DNA of 64,000 bases from Rhodoferax sp. WC2427 (GCF_040822085.1 NZ_CP162006.1:1488001-1552000); one strand, 5' to 3'; shown: positions 34,249 through 43,491, counted from the first letter of the stretch. The notes: generated by a model not told the origin, from the letters alone. Program-made: numbers and translations.

Positions 34249-35090
34249 TTGCCCGGGCGCTGCGCCTGCTCGCAGCGCACCTGGATGAGCTCGTTGGCGG
34301 CGGGGCTGGCCCCGATCTTCAGCGCACTCAGCGAACCACCCCACACACAGCCGGTGTCCAGCGACAGCACGTCGCTGCGGCCCAACCAGCCCAGCGTAGA
34401 CCAATGGCCGAAGGCCACGGCCATATGGGCGGTTTTTCGGCCCGGCACCTCGAACCACGGCAGATAGCCCTCCGGGCGTGCGCCTGCACCTTCTTTGCTG
34501 TCAAATTCCATGACCCCGTCGGTGGTGCAAAAGCGCAACCGTGTCAGCGCGTTCACGATCACCCGCAGGCGGTCGGCCCCTTGCAGGGCTTCGTTCCATT
34601 GCACCGGGGTATTGCCGTACATCTGTCCCAGAAACGCTGCCAGGTTGGGCCCGCGCAGCACCGTTTCCACTTCGCCCGCCAGCGCCATGGTCTGGGCCGC
34701 GCTCCAGCCGGGCAGCACGCCGGCGTGCACCATCAGGATGTCCTGGCCCTCCAGCGTCTCGCGCATGGCCATGCGCTGGTGGCGTAGCCAGTCGAGCAAG
34801 GCGCCGCGGTCTGGGGCCTGCAGGATGCCTTGTAGCGTGTCATGGCGGTGGGTGGGCCGTATGCCATGGGCGGCGGCCAGTAAATGCAGGTCGTGGTTGC
34901 CCAACAGGCAGCGGGCGGCGTCACCGTAGCCCTGCAGGCGGCGCAGCACCTCCAGAGACGATGGGCCGCGGTTGACCAGATCGCCCAGAAAAAAAAGCGT
35001 GTCGCGGCTGGGTGAGAAGTCCAGTCGGTCCAAAAGCCGTTGCAGCGGGCTGTCACAGCCCTGCAAATCACCAATCATGTAAAGTGCCAT
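34245..35090 (-). CDS. apaH: Symmetrical diadenosine tetraphosphatase
   Basis: A 281-residue metallophosphatase that splits Ap4A into two ADP and can remove Np4 caps from RNA. Metal motifs are GDLQGC (about 7-12), GDLVNRG (36-42), GNHD (64-67) and VHAGVLPGW. The start ATG is at 35090. It converges with the helicase gene and diverges from the CNNM-type gene with a 23-nt gap. Confidence 0.96.
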   Translation of the reverse strand: MALYMIGDLQGCDSPLQRLLDRLDFSPSRDTLFFLGDLVNRGPSSLEVLRRLQGYGDAARCLLGNHDLHLLAAAHGIRPTHRHDTLQGILQAPDRGALLDWLRHQRMAMRETLEGQDILMVHAGVLPGWSAAQTMALAGEVETVLRGPNLAAFLGQMYGNTPVQWNEALQGADRLRVIVNALTRLRFCTTDGVMEFDSKEGAGARPEGYLPWFEVPGRKTAHMAVAFGHWSTLGWLGRSDVLSLDTGCVWGGSLSALKIGASPAANELIQVRCEQAQRPGN

Positions 35091-35113
35091 GTGTTCATTT
35101 TCTTTGAAGATTC

Positions 35114-36412
35114 ATGGATTTATTGCTGATTTTGCTGTTGACCTTGCTCAACGGCGTGTTTTCGATGTCAGAACTGGCACTGGCGTCCAGCCGTAAGGCG
35201 CGGTTGACGGCCATGGCCGAGTCGGGCGACAAGGGGGCCCAAGCTGCCCTGGTGCTGCTTGAAAACCCGACCCAGTTTTTGTCTTCGGTGCAAGTCGGCA
35301 TCACCTCGATCGGCATGGTCAACGGTATTTTGGGCGAGGCCGCTTTCAGCGATGGCGTGTCGGCCTGGGTTCAGAGCTTTGGTGTGGCCGTAGGGGCTGC
35401 CGATGTCACCGCCACGGTCGTGGTGGTCACGGCCATTACTTTCCTCACCATCGTGTTTGGCGAGCTGGTGCCCAAGCGCATCGGCCAGTTGTATCCCGAA
35501 CTCGTGGCGCGGCATGTGTCGCGCCCCATGACCTACGTGGCCACCGGGGCCAAACCCTTTGTGCGCCTGCTGTCGGTCAGCACCCATGCGGTGCTCAAGC
35601 TGCTGCGCATCGACAACGCAGCGGGACGGGCCGTCACCGAGGAAGAAATCGTGGCCAGCCTGGAGGAGGGCGTGGATGCGGGCGTGATCGAGCAGCACGA
35701 GCACCAGATGGTGCAAAACGTGTTCCGGCTGGACGAACGCCCCCTGACCTCGCTGATGGTGCCGCGCACCGATATGGAGTGGCTGGATGCCTCGCACACC
35801 GTGGCGCAGTGCCTGCAAAGGGCCAGCAGCACGGACAACAAGGGTTCGCACTCCTGGTACCCGGTATGCCGGGGCTCGCTGGACGATGTGGTCGGGGTGA
35901 TCAGCGTGGGCCGCCTGCTGGAGCTGGGCGCCGATCTGCCTGGCCCCGTGGAGCCCCATGTGCTGCCTGCTGCGTTCCTGCCTGAGACCCTGAGCGGCAT
36001 GGAGCTGCTGGAGCAGTTCCGCGCCAAGTCGGGCCGCATGGTGTTTGTGGTGGACGAATACGGCGTGGTGCAGGGCCTGATGACCCCGCGCGACCTGCTG
36101 GAGGCCATCACCGGCGAGCTGCAGCCCGGCGCGCAGGCCGATGCCTGGGCCACCCAGCGCGAAGACGGTTCCTGGCTGCTGGACGGGCTGATGCCGGTCA
36201 ACGAGCTCAAATCGCGGCTGGACATCAAAGACCTGCCGGAAGAAGACCGGGGCCGCTACAACACCGTGGCAGGCCTGCTGATGTCGGTTTCGGGCCGCAT
36301 GCTGTCCACCGCCGAGCGCATCGAGTGCGCGGGTTGGGTGTTTGAAGTGGTGGACCTGGACGGCAAGCGCATCGACAAGGTCTTGGCCACCGTCCTCGCC
36401 GAAACGGACTAA
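35114..36412 (+). CDS. CNNM/CorC-type membrane protein with CBS domains (hemolysin-like)
   Basis: A 432-residue protein. An N-terminal DUF21 membrane domain (LLTLLNGVFSMSELALASSR, FLTIVFGELVPKRIGQLYPE) is followed by a CBS pair (VPRTDMEWLDASHTVAQCL, FVVDEYGVVQGLMTPRDLLE) and a C-terminal CorC/HlyC domain (DGSWLLDGLMPVNELKSRLD). The family is linked to Mg2+ or Co2+ homeostasis. The stop overlaps the convergent pilU stop by four bases. Confidence 0.9.
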   Translation: MDLLLILLLTLLNGVFSMSELALASSRKARLTAMAESGDKGAQAALVLLENPTQFLSSVQVGITSIGMVNGILGEAAFSDGVSAWVQSFGVAVGAADVTATVVVVTAITFLTIVFGELVPKRIGQLYPELVARHVSRPMTYVATGAKPFVRLLSVSTHAVLKLLRIDNAAGRAVTEEEIVASLEEGVDAGVIEQHEHQMVQNVFRLDERPLTSLMVPRTDMEWLDASHTVAQCLQRASSTDNKGSHSWYPVCRGSLDDVVGVISVGRLLELGADLPGPVEPHVLPAAFLPETLSGMELLEQFRAKSGRMVFVVDEYGVVQGLMTPRDLLEAITGELQPGAQADAWATQREDGSWLLDGLMPVNELKSRLDIKDLPEEDRGRYNTVAGLLMSVSGRMLSTAERIECAGWVFEVVDLDGKRIDKVLATVLAETD

Positions 36413-37665
36413 CCTTTTGCCTGCCGCAGCCGGGCCAACTGCTCGTCTTCCAGCTGGCGGCGTTTTTGCTGCTGTTTGAGCAGTTCTTCGGCGCGCAGGG
36501 CTTCCAGCTCTTCGGCTGACAGCGCTTTGTCAAAGGTCAGCTCCGTACCGCCCGCGCTGGCGGGCTCGCCCCGGGCGCTCTTGAGCTTCATGTTCAGGCG
36601 CAGCTCGTTGGTGGAGTCGGCGTTGCGCAGCGCCTCCTCGTAGGAGATGTGGCCGTCGTTGTACAGCTCGAACAGGGCCCAGTCGAAGGTGCGCATGCCC
36701 AGCTCGCGCGACTTCTCCATCAGCGCCTTGAGGTCGCCAAACTGGCCCTTGAAGATCCGGTCCGCCACCAGCGGCGTATTGAGCAAAATCTCGACCGCGG
36801 CGCGGCGGCCCTTGCCGTCTTCGGTGCGCACCAGCCGCTGCGACACGATGGCCCGCAGATTGGCCGACAAATCCATCAGCAGCTGGTTGCGCCGCTCTTC
36901 GGGGAAGAAGTTGATGATGCGGTCCAGCGCCTGGTTGGCGCTGTTGGCGTGCAGTGTGGCCAGGCACAGGTGGCCGGTTTCGGCAAAGGCGATCGCATGC
37001 TCCATGGTCTGCGGATCGCGGATTTCGCCGATCAGAATCACGTCCGGGGCCTGGCGCAGGGTGTTTTTCAGCGCGTGGTGCCAGGAATGCGTGTCCACCC
37101 CCACCTCGCGGTGGCTCACCAGCGACATCTTCGAGGTGTGCACGTACTCCACCGGGTCTTCTACGGTGATGATGTGGCCGCCCGAGCTGCTGTTGCGGTG
37201 GTCGATCATGGCCGCCAGCGAGGTCGATTTGCCCGACCCCGTGCCGCCCACCACCAGCACCAGCCCGCGCTTGTGCATGATGACTTCCTTCAGCACCGGC
37301 GGCAGCGCCAGGGTGGCGAAGCTGGGGATCTCGGCCGCGATGGTGCGGATCACCATGCTGACGTTTTGCTGCTGCACAAACACATTCACCCGGAACCGCG
37401 CCACGCCCGGCAGCGCCATGGCGAAGTTGCACTCCATTTCCTTGGCGAACTCGGCGTTTTGCCGCTCATTCATCAGCGCCTGGGCCAGCATGCGGGTCAC
37501 GTCGCCGCTGAGCTTTTGGGCCGACAGCGGTTTCATCTCGCCGTGCGCCTTCATGCTGGGCGCGAAGTCGCTGGCGATGAACAGGTCCGAGCCACCCGCC
37601 TGGTGCATCGCCGCCAGCAGCTTGTGCATGTAACTGCGGGCCTGGTCTTCGGTGAGTGCGGACAT
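36409..37665 (-). CDS. pilU: Type IV pilus retraction ATPase-like protein PilU
   Basis: A 418-residue secretion ATPase of the PilT/PilU class. Walker A is GGTGSGKST (140-148), with HIITVEDPVEYVH (Asp box), RQAPDVILIGEIRDPQTMEH and the His box GHLCLATLHANSA. The N-terminus (SYMHKLLAAMHQAGGSDLFI) and the long charged C-terminal tail favour PilU over PilT. It powers or modulates pilus retraction together with PilT. pilT is not beside it here. It follows a dispersed repeat and converges with the CNNM-type gene. Confidence 0.92.
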   Translation of the reverse strand: MSALTEDQARSYMHKLLAAMHQAGGSDLFIASDFAPSMKAHGEMKPLSAQKLSGDVTRMLAQALMNERQNAEFAKEMECNFAMALPGVARFRVNVFVQQQNVSMVIRTIAAEIPSFATLALPPVLKEVIMHKRGLVLVVGGTGSGKSTSLAAMIDHRNSSSGGHIITVEDPVEYVHTSKMSLVSHREVGVDTHSWHHALKNTLRQAPDVILIGEIRDPQTMEHAIAFAETGHLCLATLHANSANQALDRIINFFPEERRNQLLMDLSANLRAIVSQRLVRTEDGKGRRAAVEILLNTPLVADRIFKGQFGDLKALMEKSRELGMRTFDWALFELYNDGHISYEEALRNADSTNELRLNMKLKSARGEPASAGGTELTFDKALSAEELEALRAEELLKQQQKRRQLEDEQLARLRQAKG

Positions 37666-37680
37666 GGCAGCTTTCGGGTT

Positions 37681-37745
37681 GCTACAGTTTAAATAGCTGC
37701 TTGCGCTGATGGAATAAGCGCAAGAGGCCTATTTTTTATAAATTT
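37681..37745 (+). repeat. Dispersed repeat family A, copy 8
   Basis: GCTACAGTTTAAATAGCTGC, TTGCGCTGATGGAATAAGCG, CAAGAGGCCTATTTTTTATA, AATTTA. This is a near-consensus copy between pilU and purM. The purM stop (TAA at 37744-37746) is at its T-rich end. Confidence 0.8.
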
Positions 37746-38784
37746 ACGCCACCACGACGGCAGCCCCTTCGCCGCGCGCGCCGATCACACCGATCTCGAA
37801 AACGGCCTCGCCCAGCGTGCGCAGGGTGGCTGCCGTGGCGGCTGCGTTCGCCGCGTCCACCACCACCACCATGCCGATGCCGTTGTTGAAGGTGCGGTTC
37901 ATCTCGAAGTCGTCGATACCGGCGGTTTGCTGCAGCCAGGCGAACAGCTCGGTCTGGGGCCAGCTGCCCTTGACCAGGTGCGCCGCGGTGCCTTCAGGCA
38001 GCACGCGCGGGATGTTTTCCAGCAGGCCGCCGCCGGTGATGTGGGCCAGGGCCTTGATGGGGTGTTCGGCCAGCGCGGCCAGTACGTTCTTCACGTACAG
38101 GCGGGTGGGCTCCATCAGGGCCTGCTTGAAGGGCTTGCCGTCCAGCGTGGCGGGGGCGGCATCGCCTGCGCGTTCGATGCACTTGCGCACCAGGCTGAAG
38201 CCATTGGAATGGACGCCGCTGCTGGCCAGGCCCAGCACCACGTCGCCGGGCTGGATGTCGCGGCCCGTCAAGATCTTGGATTTTTCGACCGCGCCCACGG
38301 CAAAACCGGCCAGGTCGTACTCGCCCGCCGGGTACATGCCGGGCATTTCGGCGGTTTCGCCGCCAATCAGCGCACAGCCGCTCAGTTCGCAGCCCTTGGC
38401 GATGCCGCCCACCACGGCGGCGGCGGTGTCCACGTCCAGCTTGCCACAGGCAAAGTAGTCCAGGAAAAACAGCGGCTCGGCACCCTGCACCAGCACGTCA
38501 TTGACGCTCATGGCCACCAGGTCGATGCCCACGGTATCGTGCATGTTCCACTCAAACGCCAGGCGCAGCTTGGTGCCCACGCCGTCGGTGCCGCTCACCA
38601 GCACCGGCTCCTTGTAGCGCTTGGGCACTTCAAACAGCGCGCCAAAGCCGCCAATGCCCGCCAGCACGCCTTCGCGCATGGTCTTTTTGGCCAGGGGTTT
38701 GATGCGCTCGACCAGCGCGTCGCCTGCGTCGATATCGACCCCTGCGTCTTTGTAGGAGAGGGGGGCGGTGTGGGAAGTGGTCAT
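37744..38784 (-). CDS. purM: Phosphoribosylformylglycinamidine cyclo-ligase
   Basis: A 346-residue AIR synthetase, step five of purine synthesis. Family blocks are [60 protein letters not shown] and [20 protein letters not shown]. The ATG at 38784 ([15 protein letters not shown]) gives the usual N-terminus; a GTG five codons upstream is possible. It diverges from the AI-2E-type permease gene. Confidence 0.97.
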   Translation of the reverse strand: MTTSHTAPLSYKDAGVDIDAGDALVERIKPLAKKTMREGVLAGIGGFGALFEVPKRYKEPVLVSGTDGVGTKLRLAFEWNMHDTVGIDLVAMSVNDVLVQGAEPLFFLDYFACGKLDVDTAAAVVGGIAKGCELSGCALIGGETAEMPGMYPAGEYDLAGFAVGAVEKSKILTGRDIQPGDVVLGLASSGVHSNGFSLVRKCIERAGDAAPATLDGKPFKQALMEPTRLYVKNVLAALAEHPIKALAHITGGGLLENIPRVLPEGTAAHLVKGSWPQTELFAWLQQTAGIDDFEMNRTFNNGIGMVVVVDAANAAATAATLRTLGEAVFEIGVIGARGEGAAVVVA

Positions 38785-38971
38785 GGTCAGGGCGTTCACA
38801 CGGGGTGAATTTGGAGGTGAAGGGCTTTAACAAAGCCCAGATATCAGGGCCGGCGGGATTTGTCCGCGTAGCCCTCTACAATTTGCACGGATTTTAAGGG
38901 CAGGCGGCATGCTGCCGAATCTGCCCGAATGTCCATTTCTGTTCCACCCTGGTCCCCACGCCCTCCACCTG

Positions 38972-40042
38972 ATGCAATTCACCTCTACCCAACGGCGTGC
39001 CCTGGCCTGGTTCTCGATCGCGGTCGTGGCCGTGCTGGCCCTGTGGCTGCTGGGGCCGGTGCTGACCCCGTTTGTGGTGGCAGCCGTGCTGGCCTACATG
39101 CTCACGCCCCTGGTGGACCGGCTCGACAGCCTGTGCCGGGGCCGCGTGCCGCGCGTGCTGGCCGTGGCCTTGGTGGAACTGCTGTTCATTGTGGTGCTGC
39201 TGGCCATCGTGCTGCTCATCGTGCCCATTCTGTTCAAGGAAGCACCGTTGATGCGCGAGCAGTTGCCGCTGCTGCTGGAGGGCCTGACCACCTGGCTGAA
39301 GCCGCTGCTGGCCCAGCTGGGCGTCAAGGTGGCGCTGGACCCGGTCAGCATCAAGGCCTTTGTGCTCAAGTACCTCAACGCCAACGTCGATGTGGCGCTG
39401 GGCTCCTTGTTGTCGTCGGTGCAGCTGGGCGGCAGCGTGGCCATGGCGGTGCTGGGCAACCTGGTACTGATTCCGGTGGCGCTGTTTTACCTGCTGATGG
39501 ACTGGGACCGCTTCATCCTCCAACTGGTGTCCTTGGTGCCCACCCGCCTGCGCCCCGGATTTGACAGCTTCATGGACGAGGCCGACCTGGTGCTGGGCCA
39601 GTACCTGCGCGGCCAGCTGCTGGTGATGCTGATCATGGCGGCGTTTTACGCCATCGGCCTGTCGCTGTTTGGGCTGGACCTGGGCCTGCCGATCGGCCTG
39701 TTCACCGGGCTGGCCATGTTTGTGCCCTACCTGGGCTTCGGCGTGGGCCTGGTGCTGGCCGCGCTGGCCGGGGTGCTGCAGTTTGCGTCCGTCAAGGCGG
39801 TGGTGATGGTGGCCGTGGTGTACGGCGTGGGCCAGTTCGTGGAGAGCCTGTTTCTCACGCCACGGCTGGTGGGCGAGCGCATCGGCCTGCACCCGCTGGC
39901 GGTGATATTTGCCCTGCTGGCGTTTGGCCAGGTGTTTGGCTTTGTCGGCATTTTGGTGGCCTTGCCCGCCAGTGCCGTGCTGCTGGTGGCCATACGCCGC
40001 ATCCGCGGCAGTTATCTGGCCAGCCGGCTGTACCAAGGTTAG
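38972..40042 (+). CDS. AI-2E-family (DUF20) membrane transporter
   Basis: A 356-residue inner-membrane protein with about eight hydrophobic segments. It includes the conserved LLGPVLTPFVVAAVLAYMLT and the C-terminal VYGVGQFVESLFLTPRLVGE. Family members have been linked to autoinducer-2 or other small-molecule export, but this gene's substrate is unknown. The ATG at 38972 (MQFTSTQRRALAWFS) is preferred; an upstream in-frame extension lacks support. It is followed by hda after 6 nt, a common betaproteobacterial order. Confidence 0.87.
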   Translation: MQFTSTQRRALAWFSIAVVAVLALWLLGPVLTPFVVAAVLAYMLTPLVDRLDSLCRGRVPRVLAVALVELLFIVVLLAIVLLIVPILFKEAPLMREQLPLLLEGLTTWLKPLLAQLGVKVALDPVSIKAFVLKYLNANVDVALGSLLSSVQLGGSVAMAVLGNLVLIPVALFYLLMDWDRFILQLVSLVPTRLRPGFDSFMDEADLVLGQYLRGQLLVMLIMAAFYAIGLSLFGLDLGLPIGLFTGLAMFVPYLGFGVGLVLAALAGVLQFASVKAVVMVAVVYGVGQFVESLFLTPRLVGERIGLHPLAVIFALLAFGQVFGFVGILVALPASAVLLVAIRRIRGSYLASRLYQG

Positions 40043-40048
40043 CCCCGT

Positions 40049-40720
40049 ATGCAGCAACTGGTCTTGGATATCGGCCTGGGCACCAGCCCCTCGCTGGCCA
40101 ACTTTTTTGGCGGCCCCAACGCGGCTGCCTTGCAGCACGTGCAGCAGGCCGTGGTCGATACCGGCCGCCCGCTGCAAACCTATCTCTGGGGCGGGCCCGC
40201 CACCGGCAAAACCCATATGCTGCGCGCTGTGCGTGAGGCCTACCGGGTGCAGGCCGCCCGCGTCGGCTGGATGGACCCCAGCGTCTACGAGCCGCCCGAA
40301 TTCGACGACACCTGGGCCGCTGTGTTGCTGGACGACGTGCACCTGTACAACCCGGCGCAGCAGCACATGGCCTTCAAATGGTTTGTCAACGCGCAAACCT
40401 GCAGCTGCTGGGTGCTGGGCGCGGGCGACGTGCCCCCGGCCGATCTGCAGCTGCGCGAAGACCTGCGCACCCGCCTGGGCGGTGGCAACGTGTTTGCCCT
40501 GCAACTGCTCAGCGAAGCCGAGCTGCGCACCGTGTTGGCACAGGAGGCACAGGCCCGTGGCGTGCACTTGAGCGCCGAGGTGGTGGACTACCTGCTGCGC
40601 CGCTTCAGCCGCGACCTGGGCAGCCTGATGCAGCTGCTGGAGCACCTGGACCGCTACGCCCTGCAAACCCAGCGCGCCATCACCATCCCCCTGGTTAAAT
40701 CCATGCTGGAGACAATTTGA
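40049..40720 (+). CDS. hda: DnaA regulatory inactivator Hda (HdaA-like AAA+ protein)
   Basis: A 223-residue DnaA-like AAA+ protein. The N-terminal QQLVLDIGL fits a sliding-clamp binding motif; Walker A is GGPATGKT (48-55), the Walker B-like block is AVLLDDVHLY and the C-terminal lid is RRFSRDLGSLMQLLEHLDRY. With the clamp it stimulates ATP hydrolysis by DnaA and prevents re-initiation of replication. It is followed by a HAD phosphatase gene. Confidence 0.92.
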   Translation: MQQLVLDIGLGTSPSLANFFGGPNAAALQHVQQAVVDTGRPLQTYLWGGPATGKTHMLRAVREAYRVQAARVGWMDPSVYEPPEFDDTWAAVLLDDVHLYNPAQQHMAFKWFVNAQTCSCWVLGAGDVPPADLQLREDLRTRLGGGNVFALQLLSEAELRTVLAQEAQARGVHLSAEVVDYLLRRFSRDLGSLMQLLEHLDRYALQTQRAITIPLVKSMLETI

Positions 40721-40731
40721 AAGAAGCACCC

Positions 40732-41406
40732 ATGAAACTGGCCCTGTTTGACCTGGACCACACCCTGCTGCCCCTGGACTCGGACTACGCCTGGGGCGAG
40801 TTCACCACCGCCATCGGCTGGACCGACGCGCAGGTGTTCAAGCAACGCAACGACTACTTTTATGCCCACTACAAGGCCGGCACGCTCGATATTGTGGAAT
40901 ACGTGCTGTTTGCCACCGAGGCCGCGCGCAAGCACGGTGCTGCAAAATCGATAGCTGCTCACGCTGATTTCATGCGCACTACCATCCTCCCGGCCATACA
41001 GCCGGTAGCCCGCGATCTGCTCAAAAAGCACCAGGATGCCGGCGACCAGGTGGTCATCGTCACTGCCACCAACGCCTTTGTCACCCGCCCCATTGCCGAT
41101 GCTTTGGGCGTGGCCGAACTCATTGCGGTCGACCTGGAGCACGGTGCCGACGGCTGGATCACCGGCCAGATCCAGGGCGTGCCGTCCTTCCGCGAAGGCA
41201 AGATCACCCGCGTCGAAGACTGGCTGGCTGCACGGGGCCTGGGGTGGCAAGACGTGGAGGCCACCTTCTACTCCGATTCCATCAACGACCTGGCTCTGCT
41301 CGAAAAAGTGCAGCACCCCATCGCCACCAATCCCGACGAGCGCCTGCGCGCCATCGCCAGCCAGCGCGGATGGCGCATACTGGACTTGTTTACAGAGCAA
41401 CCATGA
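40732..41406 (+). CDS. HAD-IB family phosphatase (SerB-like)
   Basis: A 224-residue HAD phosphatase. Motif I is LALFDLDHTLLPLDSDYAWG (Asp7/Asp9), motif II VIVTATNAFVT, and the late acidic motif FYSDSINDLALLE. The subclass includes phosphoserine-phosphatase-like enzymes; the substrate is unknown. The ATG at 40732 follows GAAAGAAG. A TTG five codons upstream is an alternative. Residues about 71-82 (AKSIAAHADFMR) are encoded by a copy of the dispersed repeat. The stop overlaps pcnB (ATGA). Confidence 0.88.
   Translation: MKLALFDLDHTLLPLDSDYAWGEFTTAIGWTDAQVFKQRNDYFYAHYKAGTLDIVEYVLFATEAARKHGAAKSIAAHADFMRTTILPAIQPVARDLLKKHQDAGDQVVIVTATNAFVTRPIADALGVAELIAVDLEHGADGWITGQIQGVPSFREGKITRVEDWLAARGLGWQDVEATFYSDSINDLALLEKVQHPIATNPDERLRAIASQRGWRILDLFTEQP
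40942..40977 (+). repeat. Family A repeat inside the HAD-IB reading frame
   Basis: GCAAAATCGATAGCTGCTCA and CGCTGATTTCATGCGC match the central half of the intergenic copies (TAGCTGCTCACGCTGATGG and so on). It is in frame and leaves the HAD motifs intact. Confidence 0.7.
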
Positions 41407-42944
41407 TCAAGACATTCATCGACAAAATTCTCGGCAAAAAGCCTGCCGCCGCCAAAATGCCCAAGTTTGGCAAGCGCGTCGAAATCCCCGTATCCGAGCA
41501 CGGCATTAACCCCAACCTGGTCGACGAGCGCGCCCTCAACGTGGTCAGCACCCTGCAGCAAGCGGGGTTTGAAGCCTACATCGTCGGCGGTGCCGTGCGC
41601 GACCTGCTGGTCGGCCTGCGCCCCAAAGACTTCGACGTGGCCACCAACGCCACGCCCGAGCAGGTCAAGGGCCTGTTTCGCCGCGCCTTCATCATCGGGC
41701 GGCGCTTTCGCATCGTCCACGTGGTCTATGGCCGGGGCCGCGAAAACGAAGTCATCGAAGTCTCCACCTTCCGCGCCTACATGGACAATGCCGCCGCCGA
41801 GCAGGTCGCGGGCAACGAGCGCACCAGCAAGAGCGAGCTGGCCAACATGAAGCACGCGGTCGATGCCAGTGGCCGCGTCCTGCGCGACAACGTCTGGGGC
41901 CCGCAGGAAGAAGACGCGGTCCGCCGCGACTTCACCATCAACGCCATGTACTACGACCCCAAAAGCCAGATCGTGGTGGACTACCACGGCGGCCTGAAGG
42001 ACAGCAAAAACCACACCATCCGCATGATCGGCGACCCCGCTACCCGCTACCGCGAAGACCCGGTGCGCATCATCCGCGCCGTGCGTTTTGCCGCCAAGCT
42101 CGGGCCCTTGGGCTTTACCCTGGAGCCCAAGACCGCCGCTCCGCTGGTGCATTCGCAAAAGCTGCTGGCCGACGTGCCGCAAAGCCGCCTGTTCGACGAA
42201 ATGCTCAAGCTGCTGCAAACCGGCCACGCTGTGGCCACCATCGCCCAGCTGCGCAAGCTCGGCATGGCCACCGGCATCTACCCGCTGCTGGATGTGGTGG
42301 TGGAGCGCGCCGACCAGCCCTTTGTGCTGGCCGCCCTGCAAGACACCGACCGCCGGGTGGGCGAGGGCAAGCCCGTCGCGCCCAGCTTCCTGCTGGCCTG
42401 CGTGCTGTGGGCCGACGTGCGCGACGGCTGGGCCACCCGCTCGGGGCAACAGCCCTCGTTTGCGGCCCTGCAAGACGCCGTGGAAGACGTGTTCAATGCC
42501 CGCATTGGCGACGTATCGGGCCGGGGCCGCCTGGCCGGCGACATGCGCGAAACCTGGCTGATGCAACCCCGCTTCGAGAAGCGCGTGGGCAGCGGCCCCT
42601 ACGGCATGATCGACCAGCCGCGCTTCCGCGCCGCCTTTGACTTCATGCGCCTGCGCGCCGATGCCGGAGAAGTGGACCAGCTCATCGCCGACTGGTGGCA
42701 AGAATTCACCACCGGCAGCGACGACCAACGCGAAGACCTGCTGGCCCAGGCCCGCGAAGAGCAGACCCGCCGCCAAAAGCCGGTGCGCGTGCCGCGTGTG
42801 GTGCCCGTGGTCAGTGCCACGGCGTCTGTAGATCTGGCACCCCAGGCCGACCCCGATGCCGCGCCTAAAAAACGCCGCCGCCGCCGCAAGCCCAGCGGTG
42901 GTGTTGGTAGTGGTGGTGGTGCCGCGCCAGGCTCCGATGCCTGA
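41403..42944 (+). CDS. pcnB: Poly(A) polymerase I
   Basis: A 513-residue class II nucleotidyltransferase that adds 3' A-tails and speeds RNA decay. The head domain shows YIVGGAVRDLLVGLRPKDFD and RRDFTINAMYYDP; the RNA-binding DPVRIIRAVRFAAKLG follows. The C-terminus is basic and low-complexity (PKKRRRRRKPSGGVGSGGG), typical of bacterial PAP I. The start ATG overlaps the preceding stop, and the 3' end overlaps folK by 8 nt. Confidence 0.96.
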   Translation: MIKTFIDKILGKKPAAAKMPKFGKRVEIPVSEHGINPNLVDERALNVVSTLQQAGFEAYIVGGAVRDLLVGLRPKDFDVATNATPEQVKGLFRRAFIIGRRFRIVHVVYGRGRENEVIEVSTFRAYMDNAAAEQVAGNERTSKSELANMKHAVDASGRVLRDNVWGPQEEDAVRRDFTINAMYYDPKSQIVVDYHGGLKDSKNHTIRMIGDPATRYREDPVRIIRAVRFAAKLGPLGFTLEPKTAAPLVHSQKLLADVPQSRLFDEMLKLLQTGHAVATIAQLRKLGMATGIYPLLDVVVERADQPFVLAALQDTDRRVGEGKPVAPSFLLACVLWADVRDGWATRSGQQPSFAALQDAVEDVFNARIGDVSGRGRLAGDMRETWLMQPRFEKRVGSGPYGMIDQPRFRAAFDFMRLRADAGEVDQLIADWWQEFTTGSDDQREDLLAQAREEQTRRQKPVRVPRVVPVVSATASVDLAPQADPDAAPKKRRRRRKPSGGVGSGGGAAPGSDA

Positions 42945-43419
42945 GTTGCACCTTACCCCCGTCACCGCCTACATCGCCATGGGTGCCAACCTGGGCGATG
43001 CCGCCAGCACCGTGCGCAAGGCCATGGACAGCATCCATGCCTTGCCGGGCACCGAAGTGGTGCGCCGATCGGCGCTGTACCTCACCACGCCCATCGACTC
43101 GGACGGGCCCGACTACGTCAACGCCGTTGTAGAAGTTTTAACCACTCTGTGCGCGCCGCATCTGCTGGAGCAGCTACAAAATGTAGAGCGTTCAGCAGGC
43201 CGCAAGCGCCCCTACCGCAACGCGCCACGCACTTTGGACTTGGATATTTTGTTGTATGGCCACGGCCAGATCGACAGCCCGACCCTGGTGGTGCCGCATC
43301 CCCGCATGTGGCAGCGCGCCTTTGTGCTGCGCCCCTTGGCCGAGATCGCCCCAGACCGGGTCAGCCCCAAACAGCTTCGGGCGGTGCGGGACCAGGATGT
43401 TGAGCGGCTGCCTGCTTAG
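42937..43419 (+). CDS. folK: 6-hydroxymethyl-7,8-dihydropterin pyrophosphokinase
   Basis: A 160-residue HPPK of folate synthesis. Blocks are AYIAMGANLGDA, NAVVEVLTTL, RPYRNAPRTLDLDILLYG (ATP and magnesium binding) and VVPHPRMWQRAFVLRPLAEI. The ATG at 42937 (MPELHLTPVTAYIAMG) overlaps pcnB, as is common. A stretch with unusual TTA, CTA and GTA codons (43130-43190) includes a family-A-like sequence. Confidence 0.95.
   Translation: MPELHLTPVTAYIAMGANLGDAASTVRKAMDSIHALPGTEVVRRSALYLTTPIDSDGPDYVNAVVEVLTTLCAPHLLEQLQNVERSAGRKRPYRNAPRTLDLDILLYGHGQIDSPTLVVPHPRMWQRAFVLRPLAEIAPDRVSPKQLRAVRDQDVERLPA
43153..43190 (-). repeat. Probable family A repeat inside folK
   Basis: On the minus strand: CGCTCTACATTTTGTAGCTG, CTCCAGCAGATGCGGCGC. 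The core and GTAGCTGCT block match; the remainder is diverged. It encodes PHLLEQLQNVER, which still looks like a normal FolK segment. Confidence 0.45.
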
Positions 43420-43491
43420 CCCAATGCATGCGGTGCAGCCGGACCAATGCCTGGCGGCGGCTTACCGAAAGAAGTTCTGTTGGTTTATTGC

